From Maricaulis sp965242785 (GTDB lineage: Bacteria; Pseudomonadota; Alphaproteobacteria; Caulobacterales; Maricaulaceae): DNA of 64,000 nucleotides. The stretch covers positions 310,001 to 374,000 of the forward strand of contig CBDETA010000004.1 in assembly GCA_965242785.1 (NCBI GenBank), written 5' to 3'. A model generated the notes under the pieces. The model worked only from the letters and a program-made list of their open reading frames with translations, had not been told where the DNA came from and did not search any database. A program made the position numbers and the translations under genes. Position 1 is the first letter of the stretch, and each line of letters opens with the position of its first letter. Positions 27,101 to 35,461 of this stretch are shown piece after piece.

Positions 27101-27631
27101 ATGACACGCAACATCCTCATCTTCGGCAGCATCGCCGGCATCATCGTCTCGGTCATGATGATCCTGGGCTTCACCCTGCTCAGCGGATCCGACGGCGTCG
27201 GATCCGAAGCCTTCGGCTATCTGACCATGCTGGTGGCCCTGTCCTTCATCTTCCTCGCCGTCAAACGCCATCGCGACATCAATCTGGGCGGGGTGATCAA
27301 GTTCTGGCCGGCTCTGGGTCTCGGCCTGGGGGTCGCGGCCGTGGCCGGCCTCTTCTACACCCTCACCTGGGAGGTCTATTTCAACCTGTCCGGCGGTGAA
27401 TTCATGCAGGCCTATATCGAGGCCCAGGTCCAGGCCCGACTGGATGCTGGTGCCACGCCCGACGAGGCAGACGCCTTCCGCGCCTCGATGCAGCCCTTCA
27501 TGGACCTCTACGCCAACTGGTGGTTCCGCCTGCCGATGACTTTCACCGAGATCTTTCCCGTCGGCGTGCTGGTCAGCCTGATCTCGGCCGCCGTCCTGCG
27601 CATGCCCGGTGTCCTGCCCCGGCGCGCCTGA
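27101..27631 (+). CDS. DUF4199 family membrane protein
   Basis: A 176-residue protein with four hydrophobic helices (ILIFGSIAGIIVSVMMILGF, FGYLTMLVALSFIFLAV, FWPALGLGLGVAAVAGLFY and EIFPVGVLVSLISAAVL) and the charged loop KRHRDINLGG, all typical of DUF4199 proteins. The start at 27101 is preferred to an upstream frame extension (27047) because the membrane helix then begins directly. It sits 99 bases behind the LuxR-type gene and may be its regulatory target or partner. Function is unknown. Confidence 0.8.
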   Translation: MTRNILIFGSIAGIIVSVMMILGFTLLSGSDGVGSEAFGYLTMLVALSFIFLAVKRHRDINLGGVIKFWPALGLGLGVAAVAGLFYTLTWEVYFNLSGGEFMQAYIEAQVQARLDAGATPDEADAFRASMQPFMDLYANWWFRLPMTFTEIFPVGVLVSLISAAVLRMPGVLPRRA

Positions 27632-27637
27632 CCGGCC

Positions 27638-28402
27638 TTAGGCCTTGCGGGGCGGCCAGGGGATGAAGGCCGATGTTCGTTCAACATAGGCCCGATATCC
27701 CGGACGCCGCTCCAACAGGCCCCTTTCCAGCAAGGCTGCGCCGGACCATTTCACCAGCGTGAAGGTCAGGAAGAGCGGCCCGACCACGGTCCACAGCCCA
27801 GTGCCATCGGCCACGGCACAAAGCCACAAGCCCCAGAACACACAGGCATCTCCGAAGTAGTTGGGATGCCGCGTGAATTTCCAGAGACCGCGATCCATCA
27901 CCTGCCCCTTGTTGGCCGGGTCAGAGCGAAACCGCATCAGCTGCCAGTCACCCACGCTTTCAAAACCCAGCCCCAGCGCAAACAGGCCCACACCCACCCA
28001 GCTTGCAGTATTGCCCGGCCACCCGCTCTGGGCGGCGCTCTCCTGGACCGGCAGGGAGACCAGCCACAACAACGCGCCCTGCATCAGAAACACCGTCACC
28101 AGCGTGAAGAGGTGCACATTGCCGACCGCTTTGGCGCGCAGGGCCTGATAGCGCGGATCCGCGCCCTCCCGCCGCCAGCGCAGGAAGAGGTGCACCCCCA
28201 ATCGCAGCGCCCATACGACCGCCAGCCAGGTCACCGGATGGGCCCAGTTGCCGGCCTGCCAGGCCGCCAGCACGCCCATCAGGGCAATGCCGGCCGGCCA
28301 TACCGCATCGACATAGGACGGGTCGCCCGAACGGATCGACATCGGCCAGAGCGCCGTCATGGCCAGAAGGGCCAGGCCCAGATTCATCACATAGATTGTC
28401 AT
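27638..28402 (-). CDS. DUF1295 / steroid 5-alpha-reductase-like membrane protein
   Basis: A 254-residue polytopic membrane protein with about six helices. The conserved C-terminal cluster (DRGLWKFTRHPNYFGDACVFWGLWL, then LLERRPGYRAYVERTSAFIPWPP) defines DUF1295, related to steroid 5-alpha-reductase and isoprenylcysteine methyltransferase folds. A cofactor-dependent lipid or isoprenoid reductase is the usual guess. AGAGG lies upstream of the ATG at 28402. It converges with the DUF4199 gene and is divergent from the BlaI-like regulator. Confidence 0.88.
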   Translation of the reverse strand: MTIYVMNLGLALLAMTALWPMSIRSGDPSYVDAVWPAGIALMGVLAAWQAGNWAHPVTWLAVVWALRLGVHLFLRWRREGADPRYQALRAKAVGNVHLFTLVTVFLMQGALLWLVSLPVQESAAQSGWPGNTASWVGVGLFALGLGFESVGDWQLMRFRSDPANKGQVMDRGLWKFTRHPNYFGDACVFWGLWLCAVADGTGLWTVVGPLFLTFTLVKWSGAALLERGLLERRPGYRAYVERTSAFIPWPPRKA

Positions 28403-28545
28403 CCCGGCACCTCTGCCCGTCTTGTGCTGGCACAGGATATAGCACCCCGGCGGGAGAGGGCGAGAGCGGCGCGCCAATTGCAAAGGATGTGTTAACTGCG
28501 GCCCATCCTGTTGCATTTCGGGTCGCGGGCAGCAACTCTGGGGAC

Positions 28546-28923
28546 ATGAGGGACATGCCGGCACCACAGCAGCTCACCGAAGACGAAGACCGCACGATGC
28601 GCGTGCTCTGGGATCGCGGCGGGGCATCCGTGGGTGAACTGGCCATTGCCACGCGGCGGCCGCCCGGCGAGACCCTGTCCATGCTGCGCAGCCTGCGCCG
28701 CAAGGGGGCCGTCGACCGCCACCAGTCCGGTCGCGATGTCATTTACCGCCCGCGCCTGAACCGAGAAACCGCGCGCACCCATGCACTGGGCCGCCTTCTC
28801 ACCGGCACCTCGGTTTCGGACGGCGATGCGGGTCTGGGTGTCGTGGTGCTGCGCGAATGCGATGTCGACCCGAAGGATTGGGCTGACCTTCAGGCCGAAA
28901 TCGCCGAACGCGCCCGTCGCTAG
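28546..28923 (+). CDS. BlaI/MecI/CopY-like winged-helix regulator
   Basis: About 125 residues. The first 80 form a winged helix of the Penicillinase_R type (LTEDEDRTMRVLWDRGGASVGELA, SMLRSLRRKGAVDRHQSGRDVIYRPRL), with a short C-terminal dimerisation part. Starts at 28546 or 28555 are both possible, each with a G-rich box. BlaI/MecI repressors are usually cleaved by a BlaR-like sensor protease encoded next to them; none is present here, so the signal is unknown. The last four bases overlap the convergent hydrolase gene. Confidence 0.75.
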   Translation: MRDMPAPQQLTEDEDRTMRVLWDRGGASVGELAIATRRPPGETLSMLRSLRRKGAVDRHQSGRDVIYRPRLNRETARTHALGRLLTGTSVSDGDAGLGVVVLRECDVDPKDWADLQAEIAERARR

Positions 28924-29852
28924 TTCTGCGCCCAGAAGGCCCGGACATCCGCCAGCGTCCTTGCCGGAGCCTCTTCGTGAACCACATGCCCGAGATCGGG
29001 ATAGAGCACTGTTTGTGACCGGGGCAGTGCCGCTTCGAACAGCGCCGCATGTGCAACGGGAACCATCGCATCGCGTTCGCCCCACAACAGCAGGACCGGT
29101 GCGTCCACCCGGGCTAGGTCCGCTTGCGGATCGGGTAAGGTGAAGACCCCCAGACGCTGCACCAGCGCCGGTCCATTGCCCTGCATCAGCGCGTGCACGC
29201 GCCCCGGAAGGTCCGCGCTCATCCGGGCAGGATCACCGAACAGCCCGCGGCTGGCGGCGGCCACCATCGCCTCCGGCGCCTGGTTCAGATAGAAGCTCAC
29301 CGCCATCGGCACCTCGACCGGCTCCTCGGTAACGCCATTGATCGAAAAGCCGCCTGGCGCCAGCAGCACCAGCGTCTCCACGCGTTCACCGTGGTCTGCG
29401 GCATATCTCCAGGCCACCAGACCGCCCAGGGAATTGCCCACAAGATGGGCCCGCTCGATCTCCAGCGCATCCATCACGCCCGCCAGGAAATCGACGGTTT
29501 CGGACACGGAATAGCGTTGCTCCGGATCCGGTCCGGTCAGGCCATGACCCGGCAGATCCATCCGCACGACGCGGTAGTCAGCCGACAGGTCCGCGGCCCA
29601 GTCATCCCAGCTTTCCAGCGAGAAGGAGAAGCCGTGCACCAGCACCAGCACCGGGGCCTCCTCCGGGCCTTCGACACGCACACGCGCCATCATCCCGTCC
29701 ACCTCCACCAGCCGGTCAGCCTCGCTCCAATAGGGTGACTCGATTGACGCAGCCGGGACAGGATCGCCGGAGCCGCCGCGGAACATCAGCAGCCAGATCG
29801 CACCGGCAGCAACAATGACGAGAATGGCAACCAGCCAGAATATCGGTTTCAT
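28920..29852 (-). CDS. Membrane-anchored alpha/beta hydrolase
   Basis: A 310-residue protein with an N-terminal helix (FWLVAILVIVAAGAIWLLMF) and then a complete alpha/beta-hydrolase fold: oxyanion region VHGFSFSLESWD, nucleophile elbow VGNSLGG, acid region LLWGERDAMVPV and histidine DLGHVVHEEAP. It is probably an esterase or C-C hydrolase facing the periplasm. A strong AGGAGAAA lies seven bases before the ATG at 29852. It is downstream of the TonB receptor on the same strand, with a hairpin in between. Confidence 0.88.
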   Translation of the reverse strand: MKPIFWLVAILVIVAAGAIWLLMFRGGSGDPVPAASIESPYWSEADRLVEVDGMMARVRVEGPEEAPVLVLVHGFSFSLESWDDWAADLSADYRVVRMDLPGHGLTGPDPEQRYSVSETVDFLAGVMDALEIERAHLVGNSLGGLVAWRYAADHGERVETLVLLAPGGFSINGVTEEPVEVPMAVSFYLNQAPEAMVAAASRGLFGDPARMSADLPGRVHALMQGNGPALVQRLGVFTLPDPQADLARVDAPVLLLWGERDAMVPVAHAALFEAALPRSQTVLYPDLGHVVHEEAPARTLADVRAFWAQN

Positions 29853-29881
29853 GGGTCTTTCTCCTGCCCCCACCAAAGACG

Positions 29882-29913
29882 AAGGCCGGCGCTCCGTCCA
29901 GAGCACCGGCCTT
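29882..29913 (-). terminator. Hairpin after the TonB-receptor gene, possible terminator
   Basis: AAGGCCGGCGCTC / GAGCACCGGCCTT (one mismatch, 4-base loop). On the minus strand it is followed only by a weak T-containing run (CGTCTTTGG), so it may allow read-through into the hydrolase gene. Confidence 0.4.
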
Positions 29914-29968
29914 GCAGTTCAGCCCGTATCAGGCCGGGGAGGGGCCAACCTGATCCCCCAAGGCCCGA

Positions 29969-32278
29969 CTAGTAGCGGAAGGCGGCCGTCGCCGTGACCG
30001 TGCGCGGATTGCCGTAATAGGCAATCAGCGTCCCTTCCAGACCCAGTTCCGGAGCCAGGGTCGTGTTGTTGACGAAGTCATAGCCGGACACCTTGTACTC
30101 TTCGTCGAGCAGGTTGCGGCCATGCACGCCGAACTCCCAGCGGCTTTCATCGCTGCCCCAGATCACAGAGGCATTCCACAGCGAGTAGGACTGCTGATCA
30201 AGCAGCGGGAACGGGAATTCAAACTGGCTCGAGTCACCGCGGTGCACCAGCGTATTGATGAAGGTCATGTCGCCACCGAAGGCCGGCGTGACATAGGTCA
30301 ACGTCAACGAAGCCGTGGTGTCCGGCGTGTTCTGGATCACCACATCGTCCGACACATCGACACCGAAGGCGTTGACGAACTGGTCATACTGGCCGTCGAG
30401 AAGTCCGAGCGCCCAGCTGAACGACAGATGGTCACCGGCAACGGCGATATCGCTGCCAACATCCAGATTGCCTTCATACTCGATCCCGCGAATGGTCGCG
30501 GCACCGGCATTGGTCGTCACACCCGTGAAGGTGTCGTTGATGCCGTCATTATTGGTGTCGACACCCACCGAACCGGGAACCTGGATATCGGTGTAGTCCA
30601 TGTTGAAGAAGGCCAGGGCGTGACGGTAGCGCCCGCTCTGGAAACGCCAGCCCAGTTCAAAACTGTCGACCGACTCCGGATCAAACGCCATGAACTCATA
30701 GATCTCATCCGCCTCGACCGTGCCGTTCTGGTCGAAGTCCGGAGCACCGGTCGTCTGGGCCCGCGGGTCGAAACCGCCGCCTTTGAAGCCCTGGCTGAAG
30801 GTGGCATAGAAATTGTGCTGGTCATCAGGCTGCCAGGACAGGGTCACCGTCGGGCTGAAATCATCCCAGGAATTGGTGCCCGTGAAGTTCGACGTCGTGG
30901 CGATCGGAATACCGGCGCCGCCGAAAAACTCCGAGAAACCGCCGATATAGGTGCGACGCAGGACCGTCGACGTCCGCTCGTCCTCGGTATAGCGGCCGCC
31001 CACCGTGACGCTCCACTCGTCGGTGAGGTCGTAGGTGAAGTTGGCAAAGACCGACCAGGTCTTGGTATCGACATCACCGAAGGTCTGGGCGTTCAGACCC
31101 GGCAGGCTGATCAGGGTGCCCAGGTTTTCCAGCAGCACGTCAAACACCGTGGAAGCGTTGGCGTCGAGGTAGAAATACCCCATCACACCACTCAGGCGGT
31201 CGCCTTCATAGAGAAGCTGGAATTCTTCGGAGAACTGCTCGTTCTCGTAGATCGCGGGCACGTCCAGATCGCCGCTCGGCAGGTTGTCGAAATCGATCGG
31301 CGTATCGGAGCGGTCCTCGCGCTGGGACAGGATGTTGCGGACCGTCCAGTTGTCGTTGATCTGCCATTCGGCGGTCAGCGACAGGCCTTCCGCGGTCACC
31401 CGCTGGTCGATCACGTCCAGACCCGCACGCGTGTCGAATACATTGTCCAGAACCGGCGCACCGGACAGGGCGCCCGGCGTCAGGCGGTGGCCCCCGCGCG
31501 GGTTCGAAGTATCTTCCACATTGTCATAGGCCAGGCGGAAGAACAGGTTGTCGGCCGGTTCCCATTCCGCGGAGACGCGGTAGCCCAGGACATCCTTGTT
31601 GGCATTGTCCGCACCGGTGTTCAGGTTGGTGCCGAACCCGTCACGCTGGAGGTTGGCAACGGCGGCACCGATCCGGAACGTGTCACTGACGGGCAGGGAG
31701 CCCGAGACAATCTGATCGAACTGACCATGGCTGCCCACATTGACGCGGGCATTGAGGGTCGGGTCATCCGCATCCAGTCGCCGGGTCACATACTTCACCG
31801 CGCCACCGATCGTGTTGCGGCCGTACAGCGTGCCCTGCGGTCCGCGCAGCACTTCGATACGGTCGACATCATAGATGTCCAGCACCGCTGCCTGCGGACG
31901 GTTGAGATAGATGTCGTCAACATAGATGCCGACGCCGGCTTCAAAACCGGCCACCGGATCCTGCTGGCCGACGCCGCGGATAAAGGCCGACAGCGTCGAA
32001 TTCGTGCCGCGGGACACTTCCAGCGTCACGTTCGGGGCCGAGTCGGCCACGGCCGTGATGTCGATCGCACCCATGTCCTCCAGCGCGTCGCCGGAAATGG
32101 CCGTCACCGACATCGGCACGTCCTGGATGGTCTCTTCGCGGCGACGCGCCGTCACCGTGATGACGTCCTGGGTCTGGCTGGCGGACGCATCATTCTGGGC
32201 CAGGACCGGCGCGCTGATCAGCGCCGTGCTGGCCACCGTGCTCAGCAAGAGCGCGGTCTTGGTCAGTTTGGTTGTCAT
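29969..32278 (-). CDS. TonB-dependent outer-membrane receptor
   Basis: A 769-residue protein with a Sec signal (ALISAPVLA-Q) and a TonB-box-like VITVTARRR. The plug domain follows (DVPMSVTAISGDAL to VDRIEVLRGPQGTLYGRNTIGGAVKYVTRR), then a 22-strand-type barrel ending in the aromatic VTATAAFRY. It imports a scarce ligand energised by TonB/ExbBD. The plug (DVPxSV, LYGRNTIGG) is of the type common in Sphingomonas and Maricaulis receptors for plant- or lipid-derived compounds rather than the classic siderophore type, but the ligand cannot be read. Its start overlaps the stop of an upstream hydrolase gene (ATGA). Confidence 0.95.
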   Translation of the reverse strand: MTTKLTKTALLLSTVASTALISAPVLAQNDASASQTQDVITVTARRREETIQDVPMSVTAISGDALEDMGAIDITAVADSAPNVTLEVSRGTNSTLSAFIRGVGQQDPVAGFEAGVGIYVDDIYLNRPQAAVLDIYDVDRIEVLRGPQGTLYGRNTIGGAVKYVTRRLDADDPTLNARVNVGSHGQFDQIVSGSLPVSDTFRIGAAVANLQRDGFGTNLNTGADNANKDVLGYRVSAEWEPADNLFFRLAYDNVEDTSNPRGGHRLTPGALSGAPVLDNVFDTRAGLDVIDQRVTAEGLSLTAEWQINDNWTVRNILSQREDRSDTPIDFDNLPSGDLDVPAIYENEQFSEEFQLLYEGDRLSGVMGYFYLDANASTVFDVLLENLGTLISLPGLNAQTFGDVDTKTWSVFANFTYDLTDEWSVTVGGRYTEDERTSTVLRRTYIGGFSEFFGGAGIPIATTSNFTGTNSWDDFSPTVTLSWQPDDQHNFYATFSQGFKGGGFDPRAQTTGAPDFDQNGTVEADEIYEFMAFDPESVDSFELGWRFQSGRYRHALAFFNMDYTDIQVPGSVGVDTNNDGINDTFTGVTTNAGAATIRGIEYEGNLDVGSDIAVAGDHLSFSWALGLLDGQYDQFVNAFGVDVSDDVVIQNTPDTTASLTLTYVTPAFGGDMTFINTLVHRGDSSQFEFPFPLLDQQSYSLWNASVIWGSDESRWEFGVHGRNLLDEEYKVSGYDFVNNTTLAPELGLEGTLIAYYGNPRTVTATAAFRY

Positions 32279-33189
32279 GATGTGGTACTCCCCTCGATAG
32301 TCTGTTGTGAGTTCGTGCCGGGCGACACCCGGCTGACGAAGAATTCCACCGCGCGGGCAAACTCTCTGGGTTGCTCCAGATGCGGTGCGTGCCCGGACTG
32401 GGCAAACTCGGTGATCTCCGCGCGCGGCAGTTCCGCAGCGAGGAAGTGGCTGGTTTCCGGCGAGTAGGCGTCGCTCATGGCGCCGTGGGCGATGAGCACC
32501 GGCAGACCCAGCGAGCCCAGCAGGGCCCGCTTGTCCTGGTCGACCATGGACAGCCAGATATCCGCCATGTCCTCGCCCCGACGCGAGGCCAGTTCTGCGG
32601 TGACGTTAGCGACCAGTTGCGGATCGGACTGGCGCCGTTCGCGCGCGAACATGCGCGGCGCGAAACTCGTTGCATAGCCGGCCCAGTCCTCGCGCATCAG
32701 GGCGACCGCGCGGTCGCTGGTGCGGGCGTCCAGACCATTGGCCATGCCCAGCGTCCAGTCGGCATCATTCAGCACTCGCGGCGACATGTCCTCGATCACC
32801 AGCCCGGCCAGCTTGGAGGATCCGTGGCGCTCGATCATGGTCCAGCCGACCAGCGCCCCCATGGACCAGCCCAAGAGGATCACATGCTCCAGCTCCAGCG
32901 CCGCGATCAGCTCGGCCAGGTCATCCGCCAGCGTCTCGATCGACAGCGGCAGGCGTCCGCGCGGCGTGTCGCCATGCGCCCGCAGGTCCGGCATCACCAG
33001 ACGACAGTGCGGCGCCAGTTCGCCGGCCAGGCCCGAGAAGAAGGTGCGCGACGCAGCCCAGCCATGCACGGCCAGCACGACCGGGCCTTCACCCGCATCG
33101 TCATAGGCCATCGCCGTTCCGTCCCTCAGGACAACCTGTCCCGGGCCGGAAGGGTGGCGCTGCGTCTGATCCGTGCGGATATCCAGCAC
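32275..33189 (-). CDS. Alpha/beta hydrolase, cytosolic
   Basis: About 304 residues with the motifs VHGWAASRTFF, LGWSMGALVGW (nucleophile Ser), IAHGAMSDAYSPE and a catalytic His in QSGHAPHLEQP. A GTG start at 33189 is chosen because GGGGAGA stands seven bases before it; Met codons at 33231 or 33267 lack such a site, and the latter would leave no room for the divergent TetR gene's control region. It is first in an operon with the TonB receptor, so it probably acts on the imported ligand (ester or lactone cleavage). Confidence 0.85.
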   Translation of the reverse strand: MLDIRTDQTQRHPSGPGQVVLRDGTAMAYDDAGEGPVVLAVHGWAASRTFFSGLAGELAPHCRLVMPDLRAHGDTPRGRLPLSIETLADDLAELIAALELEHVILLGWSMGALVGWTMIERHGSSKLAGLVIEDMSPRVLNDADWTLGMANGLDARTSDRAVALMREDWAGYATSFAPRMFARERRQSDPQLVANVTAELASRRGEDMADIWLSMVDQDKRALLGSLGLPVLIAHGAMSDAYSPETSHFLAAELPRAEITEFAQSGHAPHLEQPREFARAVEFFVSRVSPGTNSQQTIEGSTTS

Positions 33190-33231
33190 GTTGCTCTCCC
33201 CGAATGGCCGTTTTCGACCGTTGTGTGGCAT

Positions 33232-33248
33232 ATTGCCTTGGATGCAAT
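33232..33248. promoter_or_regulatory. Candidate TetR operator
   Basis: ATTGC-CTTGGAT-GCAAT, a 17-base interrupted palindrome in the 78-base gap between the divergent hydrolase and TetR genes. The arms are short, so support is weak. Confidence 0.3.
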
Positions 33249-33267
33249 TTTGTGAAAACTGAATCAT

Positions 33268-33876
33268 ATGTCAACTTTGGAAACGACGACGGCGTCAAAA
33301 AAGCCGAAAACGGCCCGTGGGGAGAGAACGCGAAGCAAGCTTCTGGAGGCGGCCGAGGGCGCCTTCGGGGAGAATGGTTTCCACACCACCTCCATCGGCG
33401 ACATCACCCGGCGGGCCTCGGTCGCGCTGGGCACGTTCTATGTCTATTTCGACAGCAAGGACGAGATCTTCCGCGCCCTGGTCGCCCATATGGGGGGCAT
33501 GACGCGCAGCTGGATCGCCGAGCGGGTCAAGGGAGCCAAGGATCGCCTCGATGCCGAATATCTCGGCCTCGTCGCCTATATCGAGTTCGCCCGGGCGCAC
33601 CCGAACCTCTATCGGATCATCGAGGAATCCCAGTTCGTCGCCCCTGACGCCTACCGCGCGCACTACGACTCCTTCGCCGAACGCTATACCCGCAATCTCA
33701 CCGATGCGGCCCAGCGCGACGAGATCCATCCCGGTGACCATGAAACCCGGTCCTGGGCGCTAATCGGCATGAGCGTTTTCCTCGGTCTGCGCTACGGGAT
33801 CTGGGACACCGAGCGCCCGGTCGAAGAGGTCGCCCGCACCGCGGCAGACTTCATCGCCAACGGCCTGCGGCGCTAG
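33268..33876 (+). CDS. TetR family transcriptional regulator
   Basis: A 202-residue protein with an N-terminal HTH (RTRSKLLEAAEGAFGENGFHTTSIGDITRRASVALGTFYVYFDSKDEIF), in which VALGTFYVYF is the recognition helix. An all-helical ligand domain follows. The N-terminal extension is Lys/Thr-rich. It is divergent from the hydrolase-TonB receptor operon and 17 bases ahead of the acyl-CoA synthetase gene, so it probably represses one or both units and responds to the transported compound or its CoA ester. Confidence 0.92.
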   Translation: MSTLETTTASKKPKTARGERTRSKLLEAAEGAFGENGFHTTSIGDITRRASVALGTFYVYFDSKDEIFRALVAHMGGMTRSWIAERVKGAKDRLDAEYLGLVAYIEFARAHPNLYRIIEESQFVAPDAYRAHYDSFAERYTRNLTDAAQRDEIHPGDHETRSWALIGMSVFLGLRYGIWDTERPVEEVARTAADFIANGLRR

Positions 33877-33893
33877 GACGGCGGAGCGACGCG

Positions 33894-35396
33894 ATGGACA
33901 TCCTCACCGATCTGACCGCCCGAAGGGCGGCGCTGACCCCGGACCGGGTGGCTTTCCACGACGTCCTCAGCGGCGAGCGGCTCGACTATCGCCAGCTCGA
34001 GGACCGCTGCGCCAGAACGGCCAGTCTCCTGGCCGATGAGGGCGTTGTCGCCGGTGACCGCGTGGCCGTCCTGTGCCGCAACCGGATTGAATTCTTCGAG
34101 CTCCTGTTCGCTTGCGCCAAGCTGGGCGCCATCCTGGTTCCGCTCAACTGGCGCATGCCCGCCCGCGAACTGCGCGAACTCCTCGACGACTGCACGCCCA
34201 GGCTCTGCTTCACGGGATGCGAGGACCACACCACGGCCGAAGCCGCCGTCCGGGGCACGTCCTGCCGGCTGATCGATCTGGAAAACGGTCATGCCGAGGC
34301 CCGCGATGCCGCCGACCCTCATCCCGGCCGCCCGGCCTGGCCCGGCGACGAGACCTGGTATCTGATCTACACCTCGGGCACCACGGGGCGGCCCAAGGGT
34401 GTGATCCAGACCTACCGCATGGCCCTGGTGAACTACGTCAATATCAGCCAGGCGATCGGTCTGCGGGGCACCGATTCCACGCTCAACTTTCTCCCGCTCT
34501 TCCACACCGCCGGCATAAACCTTCACACCCTGCCCGTCCTGATGTCCGGCGGACTGGTCCATGTCCTGCCCGGATTTGACGCCGGCCGTGCGCTGGACCT
34601 CATTGGTCAGGGTGCCCTCGACGTCATCCTGGGCGTGCCTGCCGTGTTCCGGGAACTGGTCAATCATCCCGATTTCGCCACCACGGACCTCACCTCGGTG
34701 CGCCACTGGGCCTGCGGCGGCGCGCCCCTGCCGGACACGCTGGTCGAGCAGTTCGCCGCCCGCAATGTTGTGGTCTGCAACGGCTTCGGCATGACCGAGA
34801 CCGGCCCGACCGCCTTCCTGGTCGACGCCGAACGCGCACTCGACAAGATCGGCTCCGTCGGCAAGCCGCAACTCCTCGTCGATGCCCGCATCGCCGGACC
34901 GGGAGACCGCCCGCTTCCTCCCGGCGAAGTCGGCGAATTCCAGTTCTTTGGCCCCGGACTGACACCGGGCTACTGGCAGCGCCCCGATGAGACCGCAGCC
35001 CTGTTCACCTCCGATGGCTGGCTGCGCAGCGGCGATCTGGGGCGGCAGGATGACGAGGGCTATGCCTACGTCGTCGGCCGTATCAAGGAGATGTATATCT
35101 CCGGCGGCGAGAATGTTTATCCGGCCGAGGTCGAGAATGTCATCGACCAGCACCCGGCGGTGCTGGAAGCCGCAGTCTGCGGCGTCGGCGACGAGAAGTG
35201 GGGCGAGGTCGGTTGTGCCTACATCATCCCGCGCCCGGGCCAGCGCGTGACCGAACCCGACATCCGCGCCTGGTGCCGCGAACACCTGGCGCCCTACAAG
35301 GTGCCCCGTCACATCGTGTTCTGCGACGACCTGCCCCGGACAGCGGCCGGCAAGGTCCAGAAGCACCTGCTCACCCCGCCGCAACCCCAGGAGTGA
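33894..35396 (+). CDS. Acyl-CoA synthetase (AMP-forming, class I adenylate-forming)
   Basis: A 500-residue ANL enzyme with the P-loop YTSGTTGRPKG, A5 GFGMTETGP, A7/A8 GWLRSGDLGRQDDEGYAYVVGRIKEMYISGGENVYPAEVE and the catalytic lysine near the C-terminus in RTAAGKVQKH. It activates a carboxylic acid to its CoA thioester through an acyl-AMP. The size and absence of a long linker place it with medium/long-chain or aromatic acid ligases; the exact acid is unknown. It follows tetR closely and probably processes an acid released by the neighbouring hydrolases. Confidence 0.93.
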   Translation: MDILTDLTARRAALTPDRVAFHDVLSGERLDYRQLEDRCARTASLLADEGVVAGDRVAVLCRNRIEFFELLFACAKLGAILVPLNWRMPARELRELLDDCTPRLCFTGCEDHTTAEAAVRGTSCRLIDLENGHAEARDAADPHPGRPAWPGDETWYLIYTSGTTGRPKGVIQTYRMALVNYVNISQAIGLRGTDSTLNFLPLFHTAGINLHTLPVLMSGGLVHVLPGFDAGRALDLIGQGALDVILGVPAVFRELVNHPDFATTDLTSVRHWACGGAPLPDTLVEQFAARNVVVCNGFGMTETGPTAFLVDAERALDKIGSVGKPQLLVDARIAGPGDRPLPPGEVGEFQFFGPGLTPGYWQRPDETAALFTSDGWLRSGDLGRQDDEGYAYVVGRIKEMYISGGENVYPAEVENVIDQHPAVLEAAVCGVGDEKWGEVGCAYIIPRPGQRVTEPDIRAWCREHLAPYKVPRHIVFCDDLPRTAAGKVQKHLLTPPQPQE

Positions 35397-35461
35397 ACGC
35401 CGCCCGGAAACGACCTCACGGATCGATTTACCTTTTTCCCGCGGCGTGAAATCACTGGGAT

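Noticed and set aside
29951..29970. A further TGATCC...GTA match near the TonB-receptor stop
   Set aside because: The spacing is 15, not 17, and no gene follows on that strand.
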